Shown piece by piece: positions 50,583-59,089 of a stretch of 64,000 nt of DNA. Source of the stretch: Rhizobium sp. Root1334 (lineage in GTDB: Bacteria > Pseudomonadota > Alphaproteobacteria > Rhizobiales > Rhizobiaceae); contig NZ_LMEY01000001.1 in NCBI RefSeq assembly GCF_001426665.1, forward strand, positions 871,000 to 934,999, read 5' to 3'. Numbering within the stretch: position 1 is the stretch's first letter; every line of letters starts with the position of its first letter. Both the position numbers and the translations under genes were made by a program. The notes under the pieces were generated by a model, which saw nothing but the letters and a program-made list of their open reading frames with translations, had not been told where the DNA came from and did not search any database.

Positions 50583-50694
50583 CCCCTCATCCGGCCTATC
50601 GGCCACCTTCTCCCCGTTTGTACGGGGAGAAGGAACTTGCGGCAACTCCGTCATCCCCTCTCCCCGCCTGCGGGGAGAGGGTTAGGGTGAGGGG
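50583..50694 (+). repeat. RIME-like palindromic intergenic repeat
   Basis: About 112 bases bounded by CCCCTCA (50583-50589) and its inverted copy TGAGGGG (50688-50694). Inside are two strong hairpins: CCTTCTCCCCGT/ACGGGGAGAAGG (50606-50633) and CCCTCTCCCCGC/GCGGGGAGAGGG (50656-50681). The ccctcatccggcc...cttctccccg pattern is that of the Rhizobium-specific intergenic mosaic elements. It lies inside an operon, between the binding-protein and first permease genes. Confidence 0.85.
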
Positions 50695-50721
50695 CAACCA
50701 CCGAGGCAAAGACCAAGTTTC

Positions 50722-51450
50722 ATGGCCGATCCTGTATCCTTCATAAACTGGAGCCTTCTGGCACTGGAACCGCCCGGCTGGGGTGGCGTGCTGTTGCGCG
50801 GCCTACTGAATTCCATCCAGATCGCCATCGGCGGATACGCGTTCGGGCTGCTGCTCGGCATCGGCGGTGCATGCGGCAAGCTTTATGGCGGCCCGATCAC
50901 CCGCGACCTGATGGAATGTTACACGACGATCGTGCGCGCCGTGCCGGAACTGGTGCTGATCTTGCTTCTCTATTACGCAGGCACCGACGCCCTCAATTAT
51001 GTGTTGAGCCTCGTCGGAATCGGTGAGGTCGATATCAGCGGGCTGGTCGCCGGCATTTTCGTCATCGGTGTGGTGCAAGGCGCCTATACGACCGAGGTGT
51101 TGCGCGGCGCGATCAAGGCCGTGCCAGCAGGCCAGATCGAGGCGGCGCGCGCCTACGGCATGTCACCCACCAAGGTGATGACGCGGGTGACCCTGCCTGC
51201 CATGCTGCCCTACGCCATTCCAGGGCTTTCCAACCTCTGGCTGATCGCCACCAAGGATACGGCTCTTCTTGCCGTCGTCGGTTTCTCCGAACTGACGCTG
51301 GTCACCCGTCAGGCGGCCGGGTCGACCAAGGCCTATCTGCTGTTCTTCTGCGCGGCCGGTGTGCTCTACCTGATCCTGACGCTTGTCTCCGACTTCTTCA
51401 TCAAGATCATCGAGCGCCGGGCACGGCGCGGCTTCGTGGAGCAGTCATGA
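50722..51450 (+). CDS. polar amino-acid ABC permease (HisQ-like)
   Basis: A 242-residue inner-membrane permease of the HisM/HisQ type. It has about five membrane helices (LLRGLLNSIQIAIGGYAFGLLL first) and the coupling segment EAARAYGMSPTKVMTRVTLPAMLPYAIPG, that is the EAA motif. The ribosome site is weak, perhaps because the RIME-like repeat was inserted upstream. Its stop overlaps the ATG of the second permease (ATGA). Confidence 0.9.
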   Translation: MADPVSFINWSLLALEPPGWGGVLLRGLLNSIQIAIGGYAFGLLLGIGGACGKLYGGPITRDLMECYTTIVRAVPELVLILLLYYAGTDALNYVLSLVGIGEVDISGLVAGIFVIGVVQGAYTTEVLRGAIKAVPAGQIEAARAYGMSPTKVMTRVTLPAMLPYAIPGLSNLWLIATKDTALLAVVGFSELTLVTRQAAGSTKAYLLFFCAAGVLYLILTLVSDFFIKIIERRARRGFVEQS

Positions 51451-52286
51451 CCGAGACGCCCACCACCGACGTCACCACCCATGCCATGGCGATCACGCCG
51501 GAAGACCTGCCGGCGGCAGACAGCTTCTTCAAGCCGCATCGCATCGTCCTGCTCGCTATCGCGGCCGGGTTGGTCTTCTGTATCGTCTGGTTCATGCGCT
51601 GGGACTGGATCCCGCAATATCTGCCGCGGCTCGCCAACGGAATTCTGGTGACGCTTGCCATGCTGTTCAGCACGGCGATCCTCGGCTTTCTTCTCGCCGT
51701 CCCGCTCGGCCTTGTGCAGGTCACCGGCCCCTGGCCGCTGAAGGCACTGGCGAAGGGTTTCTGCACGATCATTCGCGGCACGCCGCTGTTGCTGCAGCTC
51801 TGGCTTCTGTACTACGGGCTTGGTTCGCTGTTTCCGCAGTTTCCGGCGATCCGCCAGTCGTTCCTGTGGCCATACCTGCGCGAATCCTGGCCCTACGGTG
51901 TCGCGGCACTGACGATCTCGTTTGCGGCTTATGAAGGTGAAGTCATGCGCGGTGCCTTTGCCGGGGTTCCCGCGGGCGAAATCGAGGCGGCGCGCGCCTA
52001 TGGCATGAGCCGCTGGACACTGTTTCGCCGCATCTGGCTACCGCGCGCCATCCACCGGGCGCTGCCGACACTCAACGGTGAAACGGTGCTACAGTTGAAG
52101 GCAACGCCGCTGGTTGCGACCATCACCGTCATCGACGTCTATGCCGTCATTTCCAAGGTGCGGCAGGATACTTATATCACCTACGAACCGCTTCTGCTGC
52201 TGGCATTGATCTACATGTGCCTGACGGGCATTCTTGTCTTCGCCTTCCGTTATCTTGAAAATCGCATACCAACCCGTGGTGCCTGA
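51447..52286 (+). CDS. polar amino-acid ABC permease (HisM-like)
   Basis: A 279-residue permease with a longer N-terminal cytoplasmic part (about 30 residues, TTDVTTHAMAITPEDLP) and five membrane helices, including LLAIAAGLVFCIVWFM and ILVTLAMLFSTAILGFLLA. The EAA motif is EIEAARAYGMSRWTLFRRIW. It is translationally coupled to the first permease. The M20 amidohydrolase begins one base after its stop, placing that enzyme in the uptake operon. Confidence 0.9.
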   Translation: MTETPTTDVTTHAMAITPEDLPAADSFFKPHRIVLLAIAAGLVFCIVWFMRWDWIPQYLPRLANGILVTLAMLFSTAILGFLLAVPLGLVQVTGPWPLKALAKGFCTIIRGTPLLLQLWLLYYGLGSLFPQFPAIRQSFLWPYLRESWPYGVAALTISFAAYEGEVMRGAFAGVPAGEIEAARAYGMSRWTLFRRIWLPRAIHRALPTLNGETVLQLKATPLVATITVIDVYAVISKVRQDTYITYEPLLLLALIYMCLTGILVFAFRYLENRIPTRGA

Positions 52287-52287
52287 C

Positions 52288-53457
52288 ATGACCTTGAATG
52301 TGAACCTGACCAACGCGATGCCGGAACTGGTGGCCATCCGCCACGATCTGCATGCCCATCCCGAACTGGGGCTCGAGGAGGTCCGCACCTCCAATTTCGT
52401 CGCTACGTGCCTTGAAGGCCTTGGCTATACCGTGACGCGGGGCCTCGCAAAGACTGGCCTTGTGGCAACGCTGAAGAACGGCACCAGCAACCGTTCGATC
52501 GGTATTCGCGCTGACATGGACGCGCTGCCGATCCTTGAGGAAACCGGGCTCGACTACGCGTCGAAGACACCCGGCCTGATGCATGCCTGCGGCCATGACG
52601 GCCACACGACCATGCTGCTGGGCGCTGCCCGCGCCATCGCCGAGCGCAAGAATTTCGACGGCACCGTGCACCTCATCTTCCAACCGGCGGAAGAGAATTT
52701 CGGCGGCGCCAAGATCATGATCGACGAAGGCCTGTTCGACAAATTCCCCTGTGACGCCGTCTTTGCGCTCCACAACGAGCCCGGCCTGCCCTTCGGCCAG
52801 TTCGCTTTGCGGGAAGGCCCGATCATGGCTGCCGTCGATGAAGCGAAGATCACCGTTCACGGCCTTGGCGGACACGGTGCCGAACCGCAGGAAACCGCCG
52901 ATCCGATCGTCTGCGGCGCATCGATCGTCATGGCGCTGCAATCGATCGTGTCGCGCAACATCCACCCGATGGACCCGACCGTTATCACCGTCGGGTCGTT
53001 CCACAGCGGCTCGGCCAGCAACATCATTCCGGAACGAGCCGAAATCGTCGTCGGTATCCGCTCGTTCGATCCGAAGGTGCGCGACGAACTGGAACGCCGC
53101 ATCCGGCTGATCGCCGAAAATCAGGCGGCAAGCTATGGGATGACGGCAACGGTCGACTACAACCGCAGCTACGATGCCACGATCAACCACAAGGCTGAAA
53201 CCGATTTCGTCCGCGATCTCGCCATACGCTTTGCCGGAGCAGACAAGGTTGTCGATCTCGAACGGGCCTTCATGGGCAGCGAAGACTTCGCCTATATGAT
53301 CAAGGACCGGCCGGGCACCTATTTTTTCCTCGGCTCCAGCGTCACCGGAACTGAAAAATCGCTGCATCACCCCGGCTACAATTTCAACGACGATCTCCTT
53401 CCGATCGGCGCCGCCTTCTGGACCGAGCTGGCGGAAGCCTATCTCGCCCGGCCCTAA
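52288..53457 (+). CDS. M20-family amidohydrolase (aminoacylase/hippuricase-like)
   Basis: A 389-residue zinc or manganese hydrolase of peptidase family M20D. Metal-binding residues are visible: Cys/His in HACGHDGHTTML, Glu in QPAEENFGG, a His in LHNEPG and the late His in SLHHPGYNFND. The dimerisation/lid part has KITVHGLGGHGAEPQ. Known relatives split N-acyl amino acids, hippurate, IAA conjugates or carbamoyl compounds. In an arginine uptake operon it may release arginine from an N-acylated or conjugated form, or act on an opine-like or guanidino amide; I cannot tell which. The start at 52288 follows the permease stop by one base; an upstream in-frame ATG at 52234 would overlap that gene. 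Confidence 0.87.
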   Translation: MTLNVNLTNAMPELVAIRHDLHAHPELGLEEVRTSNFVATCLEGLGYTVTRGLAKTGLVATLKNGTSNRSIGIRADMDALPILEETGLDYASKTPGLMHACGHDGHTTMLLGAARAIAERKNFDGTVHLIFQPAEENFGGAKIMIDEGLFDKFPCDAVFALHNEPGLPFGQFALREGPIMAAVDEAKITVHGLGGHGAEPQETADPIVCGASIVMALQSIVSRNIHPMDPTVITVGSFHSGSASNIIPERAEIVVGIRSFDPKVRDELERRIRLIAENQAASYGMTATVDYNRSYDATINHKAETDFVRDLAIRFAGADKVVDLERAFMGSEDFAYMIKDRPGTYFFLGSSVTGTEKSLHHPGYNFNDDLLPIGAAFWTELAEAYLARP

Positions 53458-53474
53458 CCGGTCCAAAAGAAAAA

Positions 53475-53500
53475 GCCGCAGGAAGGGACATTCCTGCGGC
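53475..53500 (+). terminator. strong hairpin after the importer/amidohydrolase operon
   Basis: GCCGCAGGAA (53475-53484) pairs perfectly with TTCCTGCGGC (53491-53500) around a six-base loop. No T-run follows on the plus strand, but a run of A precedes it, so a minus-strand terminator is better formed. It lies 17 bases after the amidohydrolase stop. Confidence 0.6.
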
Positions 53501-53997
53501 AAGTCGGGACAGTGTAAGCAGTCGATCGCCAAAAACGATCAGTCGAAAGATCGGGCCTGCACGCGACCGCAAAGATTTGACGGGTGGTGCAGGCCATCAG
53601 GATCGAAACCCGGCAAAGACACAGTTGGCATCGTGCAACGGGACCGTTCGGCAGGCTTCGTTCTTCGATACACCGACCATAGCCGCCAGGATTTTCAGGC
53701 CGCTTAAAACGACTGTTAAAATTTTACGGATGTCGCATTTCAGGACGACCACCCTCAAGCTCCCCGACAACGGATGAAGAATCTGCGGCCTGAATCTGGC
53801 CGATGCAACTATGCCGCAGGTGGGCGATTGTCGCAGTGTGACATCATGGTTGCAACGATGTCATTGATTTTTTGCGGCATTGAGCCAGACTATGATCGCA
53901 AGGGTTCGGCGCCATGCTCATCCGCCACGGCCGGGGACAAACCGTGGCGAACGGACAGGCCAAGAGACGGCGGCCAGACCCTCGAAAGGATTGTACC
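53501..53997. other. 497-base intergenic region before cydA
   Basis: No credible gene. It contains a 9-bp inverted repeat, GGCCTGCAC (53554-53562) and GTGCAGGCC (53587-53595), of unknown role, and must hold the cydAB promoter. A TTGAT half-site (about 53860) resembles half an FNR/FixK box, but the second half is missing. Several short frames are open here without ribosome sites. Confidence 0.4.
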
Positions 53998-55416
53998 GTG
54001 TTCGAGAGTTTTGACGCGACATTGCTCGCCCGTATCCAGTTTGCCTTTACGGTGTCGTTTCACATCATCTTCCCAGCCTTCTCCATCGGCCTTGCGAGTT
54101 TCCTCTGCGTGCTCGAGGCGCTGTGGCTGTGGAAAAAGGATCAGGTCTACATGGACCTGTTCAACTTCTGGAAGACGATCTTCGCCGTCGCCTTCGGCAT
54201 GGGTGTTGTTTCGGGTATCGTCATGTCCTACCAGTTCGGGACCAACTGGAGCGTCTTTTCGGACAAGGCCGGGCCGATCATCGGGCCGTTGATGGGTTAT
54301 GAGGTACTGACCGCGTTCTTCCTCGAAGCTGGCTTCCTCGGCGTCATGCTGTTCGGCCTGCACCGGGTCGGACCGAAGCTGCATTTCCTCGCCACCTTCA
54401 TGGTCGCCTTCGGCACGCTGATCTCGGCCACCTGGATCCTTGCCGTCAATTCCTGGATGCAGACGCCAGCCGGTTTCGGCATGAACGAGGCGGGGCAGTT
54501 CATTCCGCTCGACTGGTGGAAAGTGGTCTTCAACCCATCCTTCCCCTACCGGCTCGTGCACATGGTGCTGGCCGCCTACCTCACCACCGCCTTCGTCGTC
54601 GGCGGCGTCGGCGCTTGGCACCTCCTGAAGAACACCGCGCCGCGCCGCTCGCGCACCATGTTCTCGATGGCCATGTGGATGGCGACCATCGTCGCACCGA
54701 TCCAGATCATGGCCGGCGACTTCCACGGCCTCAACACGCTGGAACACCAGCCGGTCAAGGTCATGGCGATGGAAGGGCATTTCGACAGCCATCCCAACGG
54801 CGCGCCGCTGATCCTGTTCGGTATCCCGAACACGGCGGAGAAGCGCATCGATTACGCGATCGAGATCCCGAAATTTTCGAGCCTCATCCTCAAGCATGAC
54901 CTCAACGCGCCGCTTGCCGGTCTCGATACTATCCCGGACAATCTCGAGCCGCCGGTCGCTGTCGTCTTCTGGTCCTTCCGCGTCATGGTCGGCATCGGTT
55001 TCGCCATGCTCGGCATCGGGCTGTGGAGCCTGTGGTGTCGGTTCAGAGGTACGCTCGACAGCGCCGACTGGCTGCATCGGGCGGCCGTCCTGATGGGGCC
55101 TGCCGGTTTTGTCGCCGTGCTCGCCGGCTGGATCACCACCGAGGTTGGCCGCCAGCCCTATACGATCTATGGCCAGCTCCTGACGGCGGACTCGATCTCG
55201 CCGGTCGCAGCGCCTGCCGTCGCCGCCTCGCTGATCGCCTTCATCGTCGTCTATTTCTTCGTCTTCGGCTCCGGCACCTTCTATATCCTGCGGCTGATGA
55301 AGCGCCTGCCACGCGATCCGATGCCCGATCTTGACGACGGGCCGATCAGGACCTCGGGCATCATGCCAGGACCCGCGACCGGACATACCCATGGGAGCAC
55401 ACATCATGGCCATTGA
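53998..55416 (+). CDS. cydA: cytochrome bd-type ubiquinol oxidase subunit I (CIO type)
   Basis: A 472-residue integral membrane protein. The N-terminal helix carries the heme b595 ligand His in VSFHIIFPAFSIG, and the later conserved GWITTEVGRQPYTIYG segment near residues 375-390 is diagnostic for CydA. The Q-loop is short, the cyanide-insensitive (CioA) form. It oxidises quinol and reduces oxygen with high affinity. The start is GTG at 53998 with AAAGGA upstream; this gives the family N-terminus MFESFDATLLARIQF. The C-terminus is His/Gly-rich (GHTHGSTHHGH). It overlaps cydB by 11 bases. Confidence 0.93.
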   Translation: MFESFDATLLARIQFAFTVSFHIIFPAFSIGLASFLCVLEALWLWKKDQVYMDLFNFWKTIFAVAFGMGVVSGIVMSYQFGTNWSVFSDKAGPIIGPLMGYEVLTAFFLEAGFLGVMLFGLHRVGPKLHFLATFMVAFGTLISATWILAVNSWMQTPAGFGMNEAGQFIPLDWWKVVFNPSFPYRLVHMVLAAYLTTAFVVGGVGAWHLLKNTAPRRSRTMFSMAMWMATIVAPIQIMAGDFHGLNTLEHQPVKVMAMEGHFDSHPNGAPLILFGIPNTAEKRIDYAIEIPKFSSLILKHDLNAPLAGLDTIPDNLEPPVAVVFWSFRVMVGIGFAMLGIGLWSLWCRFRGTLDSADWLHRAAVLMGPAGFVAVLAGWITTEVGRQPYTIYGQLLTADSISPVAAPAVAASLIAFIVVYFFVFGSGTFYILRLMKRLPRDPMPDLDDGPIRTSGIMPGPATGHTHGSTHHGH

Positions 55417-56410
55417 TCTTCCCTTCATCTGGGCTGCCATCATCGCCTTTGCGGTGCTCGCCTACGTCATCCTCGACGGCTTCGACCTCGGTATCGGCAT
55501 CCTCTTCCCGTTCTTTCCGGAAAAACGCGACCGTGACGTGATGATGAATTCCGTCGCCCCGGTCTGGGACGGCAACGAGACCTGGCTGGTGCTCGGCGGC
55601 GGCGGGCTGATGGCGGTGTTTCCGCTGGCCTATTCCGTCATCCTGTCTGCTCTCTACGCGCCGATCATCGCCATGGTGCTGGGCCTCGTCTTCCGCGGTG
55701 TCGCCTTCGAATATCGCTGGCGCACCAAACGCGGCGAGTTCCTGTGGAACTGGGCCTTTGCCGGCGGGTCGATGGTTGCAGCCTTCGCGCAAGGCGTGGC
55801 ACTCGGCGCCTTGGTGCAGGGTATCCCGGTGGCCGACCGTGCCTATACCGGCGCCTGGTGGGATTGGCTGACGCCGTTTTCCATCGCCACCGGTTTTGCC
55901 ATCCTGATTGGCTACGCGCTTCTCGGCTCGACCTGGCTGGTGATGAAGACCACCGGCGAGTTGGCCGAGAAAGCCCGCAGGATCGCGTTGCGCACATGCT
56001 TTGCCACCGTCGCCGCCATGGGTATCGTCAGCCTGTGGACGCCGTTCCTCGAGCCGATCTACCTGGAGCGCTGGTTCAAATGGCCGACTGCGATCTTCAG
56101 CTTCATTGTGCCGGTGCTGGTGCTGGGTTGCTTTGCGCTGCTGCTCATGGGAATTCGCGGCAAGCGTGATGTCCAGCCGTTCCTGGCCGCACTGGGGCTT
56201 TTCGTGCTCGGCTTTGCCGGCATCGGGATCAGCTTCTATCCCTATATGGTACCGCCATCGGTGACCATCTGGGATGCGGCAGCGCCGGACTCGAGCCTGG
56301 CCTTCCTGTTGTGGGGGGCGGCCTTCCTCGTGCCGATCATCCTGATCTATAGCGGATATGCCTATTGGGTGTTCCGCGGCAAGATGGATCCGGAAGAGGG
56401 CTATCACTGA
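55406..56410 (+). CDS. cydB: cytochrome bd-type ubiquinol oxidase subunit II
   Basis: A 334-residue membrane protein with eight or nine helices. It begins MAIDLPFIWAAIIAFAVLAY and contains DGFDLGIGILFPF and the conserved VWDGNETWLVLGGGGLMAVFP. It pairs with subunit I. The ATG at 55406 lies within the end of cydA (11-base overlap), and an earlier in-frame start is not supported. Its stop overlaps the next small gene by one base (TGATG). Confidence 0.93.
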   Translation: MAIDLPFIWAAIIAFAVLAYVILDGFDLGIGILFPFFPEKRDRDVMMNSVAPVWDGNETWLVLGGGGLMAVFPLAYSVILSALYAPIIAMVLGLVFRGVAFEYRWRTKRGEFLWNWAFAGGSMVAAFAQGVALGALVQGIPVADRAYTGAWWDWLTPFSIATGFAILIGYALLGSTWLVMKTTGELAEKARRIALRTCFATVAAMGIVSLWTPFLEPIYLERWFKWPTAIFSFIVPVLVLGCFALLLMGIRGKRDVQPFLAALGLFVLGFAGIGISFYPYMVPPSVTIWDAAAPDSSLAFLLWGAAFLVPIILIYSGYAYWVFRGKMDPEEGYH

Positions 56411-56526
56411 TGCCGGACGAAAATAGCGTTTCGAAAAAGCTCCTGTGGTTCGTCGGCCTGTGGTTTCTGGGCGTTCTGACCGTCACCATCATCGGCTTTG
56501 CCATCAAACTCTCGCTCGGCGCATAA
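56410..56526 (+). CDS. 38-residue CydX-like (DUF2474-type) oxidase subunit
   Basis: A 38-codon gene beginning at the ATG that overlaps the cydB stop. The peptide has a short polar start (MPDENSVSKK) and one membrane helix (LWFVGLWFLGVLTVTIIGFA). This matches the very small third subunit that stabilises the hemes of bd oxidases, in the DUF2474 form found with CIO-type enzymes (WFVGLW motif). The gene is easily missed in automatic annotation because of its length. Confidence 0.8.
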   Translation: MPDENSVSKKLLWFVGLWFLGVLTVTIIGFAIKLSLGA

Positions 56527-56736
56527 CGCGCCGTGCATCCTGCCTCTCCATGCAAAGCTTCGCTCAAGTTTCCTGCGTTATCCCTAAACCACACGTCAGC
56601 AGGCAATGGCTTCCGCCGAGAGACAGGACCGCACCCTCCTCTTCGCAGAAGGTACTTGTCTGCTGATGTGACCATTTTCCGGATTGGTCACGGCAGTGAT
56701 GGTCCGGCAAGGACCGCTGACGTCACGAGGCAAGCC

Positions 56737-57864
56737 ATGACCAAACTCTCGATCTGCATTCCCGTGGAAACCGCCACGCAGGATGTGCTGCCGCTGGTGA
56801 CGCTGCTGCTGGAAAAACCCAGCGAGAATTTCGAGATCGTTATCGCAAAACCGGCAGATGTCGCGCTCCCAGGCGCCATTGCCGAACTTGCCGCCGACAG
56901 TGCGCCGATCGTGATTGCCGATGTCGCCGCAGGCTCAACCCGCCAGCATCTCTGGCGCCACGCCGTCTCGGCCACCAAAGGCGATTGGGTGACATTGGTC
57001 AATCCTGGCGACGTCATCGAAAGCGACCTCGCAACCATGGTCGCCTTCCTTGAAACGACGTCGCCCAATGTCGATGCGCTCGCATGGAATGCCTTTCAGA
57101 TCGATCGCCATGCTGAGCCCGGCAACGCGAGCTCGGTCGCCATTCCGGCCAGCTACCACATCGAAAAACTCGACAAGACCATCATGCTGAAGGCTTTTTT
57201 CTACTGGGAAAACAGCCTCAACAGCCCGAAAATGCCGTTCGGCCTCTATCATGCGGCGATCCGCAGGTCGCTTCTGGATGCACTGTTGCAATTACCGGAG
57301 CTGCAGGACTGGTCGACGCCGGTACCGCAATATGAATGGGCGGCCAAGGTTCTTTTGTTTGCCAATGAACTGGCCTTCTGCGCCAGACCGATGTCGGCCA
57401 TCAACCTCGTCCCATTTAGCGCTGAGCCGCCGCTTCATCCCTGGAATTTCCCCTTCCATTCCGGCCTAGGTATCGCCGGAGCAGTGGCGGAGGTGCAGTT
57501 TCATGTACTGCGCGAGCTTGATACGCCTTGGTCCGGCGGCGGCGAAGCCTTTGTGCGTGCGCTGATGATCGACTGCATGATGGAAACCAGCCGCGAGGCC
57601 TACAAGAACAAGGGCAACGCCTATTTCGCTGCGCTGAAAGAGTTCGAGGGCGGCCATCTCGCGCCGTTTTTCCGTCCCGAATTCCACGAGGTACGGCAAA
57701 AGGATCACCGGCGTGGCTTGCATGACGGTGTACTGCTGATCGATCGTTTCGTTGCTGGCGCACGCGACGCCACGGAATTCTATACGACAGTCAGACTGAT
57801 GATGGCGCCGGTCGAGCTGATCTGTGGAGGCGCCCTTTACAGCAAGGACACCAAGGCCGCATGA
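56737..57864 (+). CDS. glycosyltransferase family 2-like protein
   Basis: A 375-residue protein whose first 110 residues have the GT-A layout of GT2 enzymes: KLSICIPVETATQDVLPLV, then a Rossmann-like stretch and WVTLVNPGDVIESDLA, where NPGD stands at the place of the DxD motif (degenerate). The rest is not recognised. It contains FPFHSGLGIAGAVAEVQFHVL and is rich in aromatic residues. The ATG at 56737 has GAGG 7 bases upstream and follows cydX by 210 bases; an in-frame ATG at 56533 has no ribosome site. It overlaps the DegT gene by four bases. Function inferred: transfer of a sugar in a surface-glycan pathway, with moderate certainty. Confidence 0.7.
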   Translation: MTKLSICIPVETATQDVLPLVTLLLEKPSENFEIVIAKPADVALPGAIAELAADSAPIVIADVAAGSTRQHLWRHAVSATKGDWVTLVNPGDVIESDLATMVAFLETTSPNVDALAWNAFQIDRHAEPGNASSVAIPASYHIEKLDKTIMLKAFFYWENSLNSPKMPFGLYHAAIRRSLLDALLQLPELQDWSTPVPQYEWAAKVLLFANELAFCARPMSAINLVPFSAEPPLHPWNFPFHSGLGIAGAVAEVQFHVLRELDTPWSGGGEAFVRALMIDCMMETSREAYKNKGNAYFAALKEFEGGHLAPFFRPEFHEVRQKDHRRGLHDGVLLIDRFVAGARDATEFYTTVRLMMAPVELICGGALYSKDTKAA

Positions 57865-59015
57865 ACCCGACCGTGTCGAGAATCTCCTATACCAGGCCCT
57901 CGATTACCGAGCTAGAAGTTGCCTACGCCGCCGACGCCGCCACCAATGGTTGGGGGGACCGCTGCTACGACTACATCATTCGTTTCGAGGACGGTTTTCG
58001 CCAACACCTTGGCGTCAGCCATGCGATCGCCACATCGAGCTGCACCGGCGCGATGCACATGGGCCTGGCAGCCCTTGGCATCGGGCAAGGCGCCGAGGTA
58101 ATTCTCGCCGATACCAACTGGATTGCCACGGCGGCCCCGATCGTCCATCTCGGCGCCACGCCGGTCTTCGTCGATATCCTCCCTGACAGCTGGTGCATCG
58201 ACCCGACCGAAGTCGAGCGCCACATCACGCCAAAGACCAAAGCGATCATCGCCACCCATATCTACGGCAATCTTTGTGACATGGACCGGCTTCTCGATAT
58301 CGGCCACCGTCACGGTATTCCGGTCATCGAAGATGCGGCCGAAGCGATCGGTTCCGAATGGCACGGCCGCCGCGCCGGATCGATGGGTACGTTCGGAACC
58401 TTCTCCTTCCACGGCACCAAGACACTGACGACGGGTGAAGGCGGCATGTTCGTCACCAGCGACGACGCCCTGTTCGAAAAGGTACTGACGCTCAGCAATC
58501 ACGGCCGCGCCCGCTACCAGAAAAAGCAGTTCTGGCCGGATGATATAGGCTTCAAGTACAAGATGTCGAACATCCAGGCGGCACTCGGCTGTGCTCAGCT
58601 TGAACGCGTCGATGGCCTGATCGCCCGCAAGCGCGAGATTTTGGCCAGTTATGCCGAAAAATTGAATGCCTTTCAGGGCATCAGCCTCAACCCTGAAAAC
58701 ACCGGCACCATCAACGGTGCCTGGATGCCCACCGCCGTCTTCGACCGCGACATCTGTATCACCCGCGAAATGCTACAGCAGGCTTTCAGCGCCGCCAATA
58801 TCGACGCGCGCGTGTTCTTCCATCCGCTGACCAGCCTGCCAATGTTTCAGGAGCAGCGCAGCAACCAGCATGCCTGGGATATCCCGGAACGGGCCATCAA
58901 TCTACCGAGTTATCATGACATGACCGAAGGCGAGATCGGACGAGTAACCGATGTCATCGTCAGCCTCATCCACAGCCGGGCAGCCGGCGAACCACCCCTG
59001 GCGAAATCCGCTTGA
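57861..59015 (+). CDS. DegT/DnrJ/EryC1 sugar aminotransferase
   Basis: A 384-residue PLP enzyme of the nucleotide-sugar aminotransferase family. Seen are SSCTGAMHMGLAALGIGQG, VFVDILPDSWCIDPTEVE, IEDAAEAIGSEW and the PLP Lys in SFHGTKTLTTGEGGM. The GTKT...EGG arrangement is typical of GDP-perosamine synthase-like and related C4 aminotransferases, which turn a 4-keto-6-deoxy nucleotide sugar into an amino sugar. No 4,6-dehydratase gene is next to it. Overlap (ATGA) with the GT2-like gene indicates an operon. Confidence 0.87.
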   Translation: MNPTVSRISYTRPSITELEVAYAADAATNGWGDRCYDYIIRFEDGFRQHLGVSHAIATSSCTGAMHMGLAALGIGQGAEVILADTNWIATAAPIVHLGATPVFVDILPDSWCIDPTEVERHITPKTKAIIATHIYGNLCDMDRLLDIGHRHGIPVIEDAAEAIGSEWHGRRAGSMGTFGTFSFHGTKTLTTGEGGMFVTSDDALFEKVLTLSNHGRARYQKKQFWPDDIGFKYKMSNIQAALGCAQLERVDGLIARKREILASYAEKLNAFQGISLNPENTGTINGAWMPTAVFDRDICITREMLQQAFSAANIDARVFFHPLTSLPMFQEQRSNQHAWDIPERAINLPSYHDMTEGEIGRVTDVIVSLIHSRAAGEPPLAKSA

Positions 59016-59089
59016 AACATCGGCGCATCACCCGCCGCCGGCCACACGGCCCCAGACAGCCGTCTTGAATGACAAAGGTACCGCATTCC

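Noticed and set aside
53855-53880. Possible FNR/FixK box ahead of cydA
   Set aside because: Only a TTGAT half is present; the inverted half at the right spacing is missing.
53890-55443. 517-codon frame on - opposite cydA
   Set aside because: Highly charged, low-complexity translation antisense to cydA; no motif.
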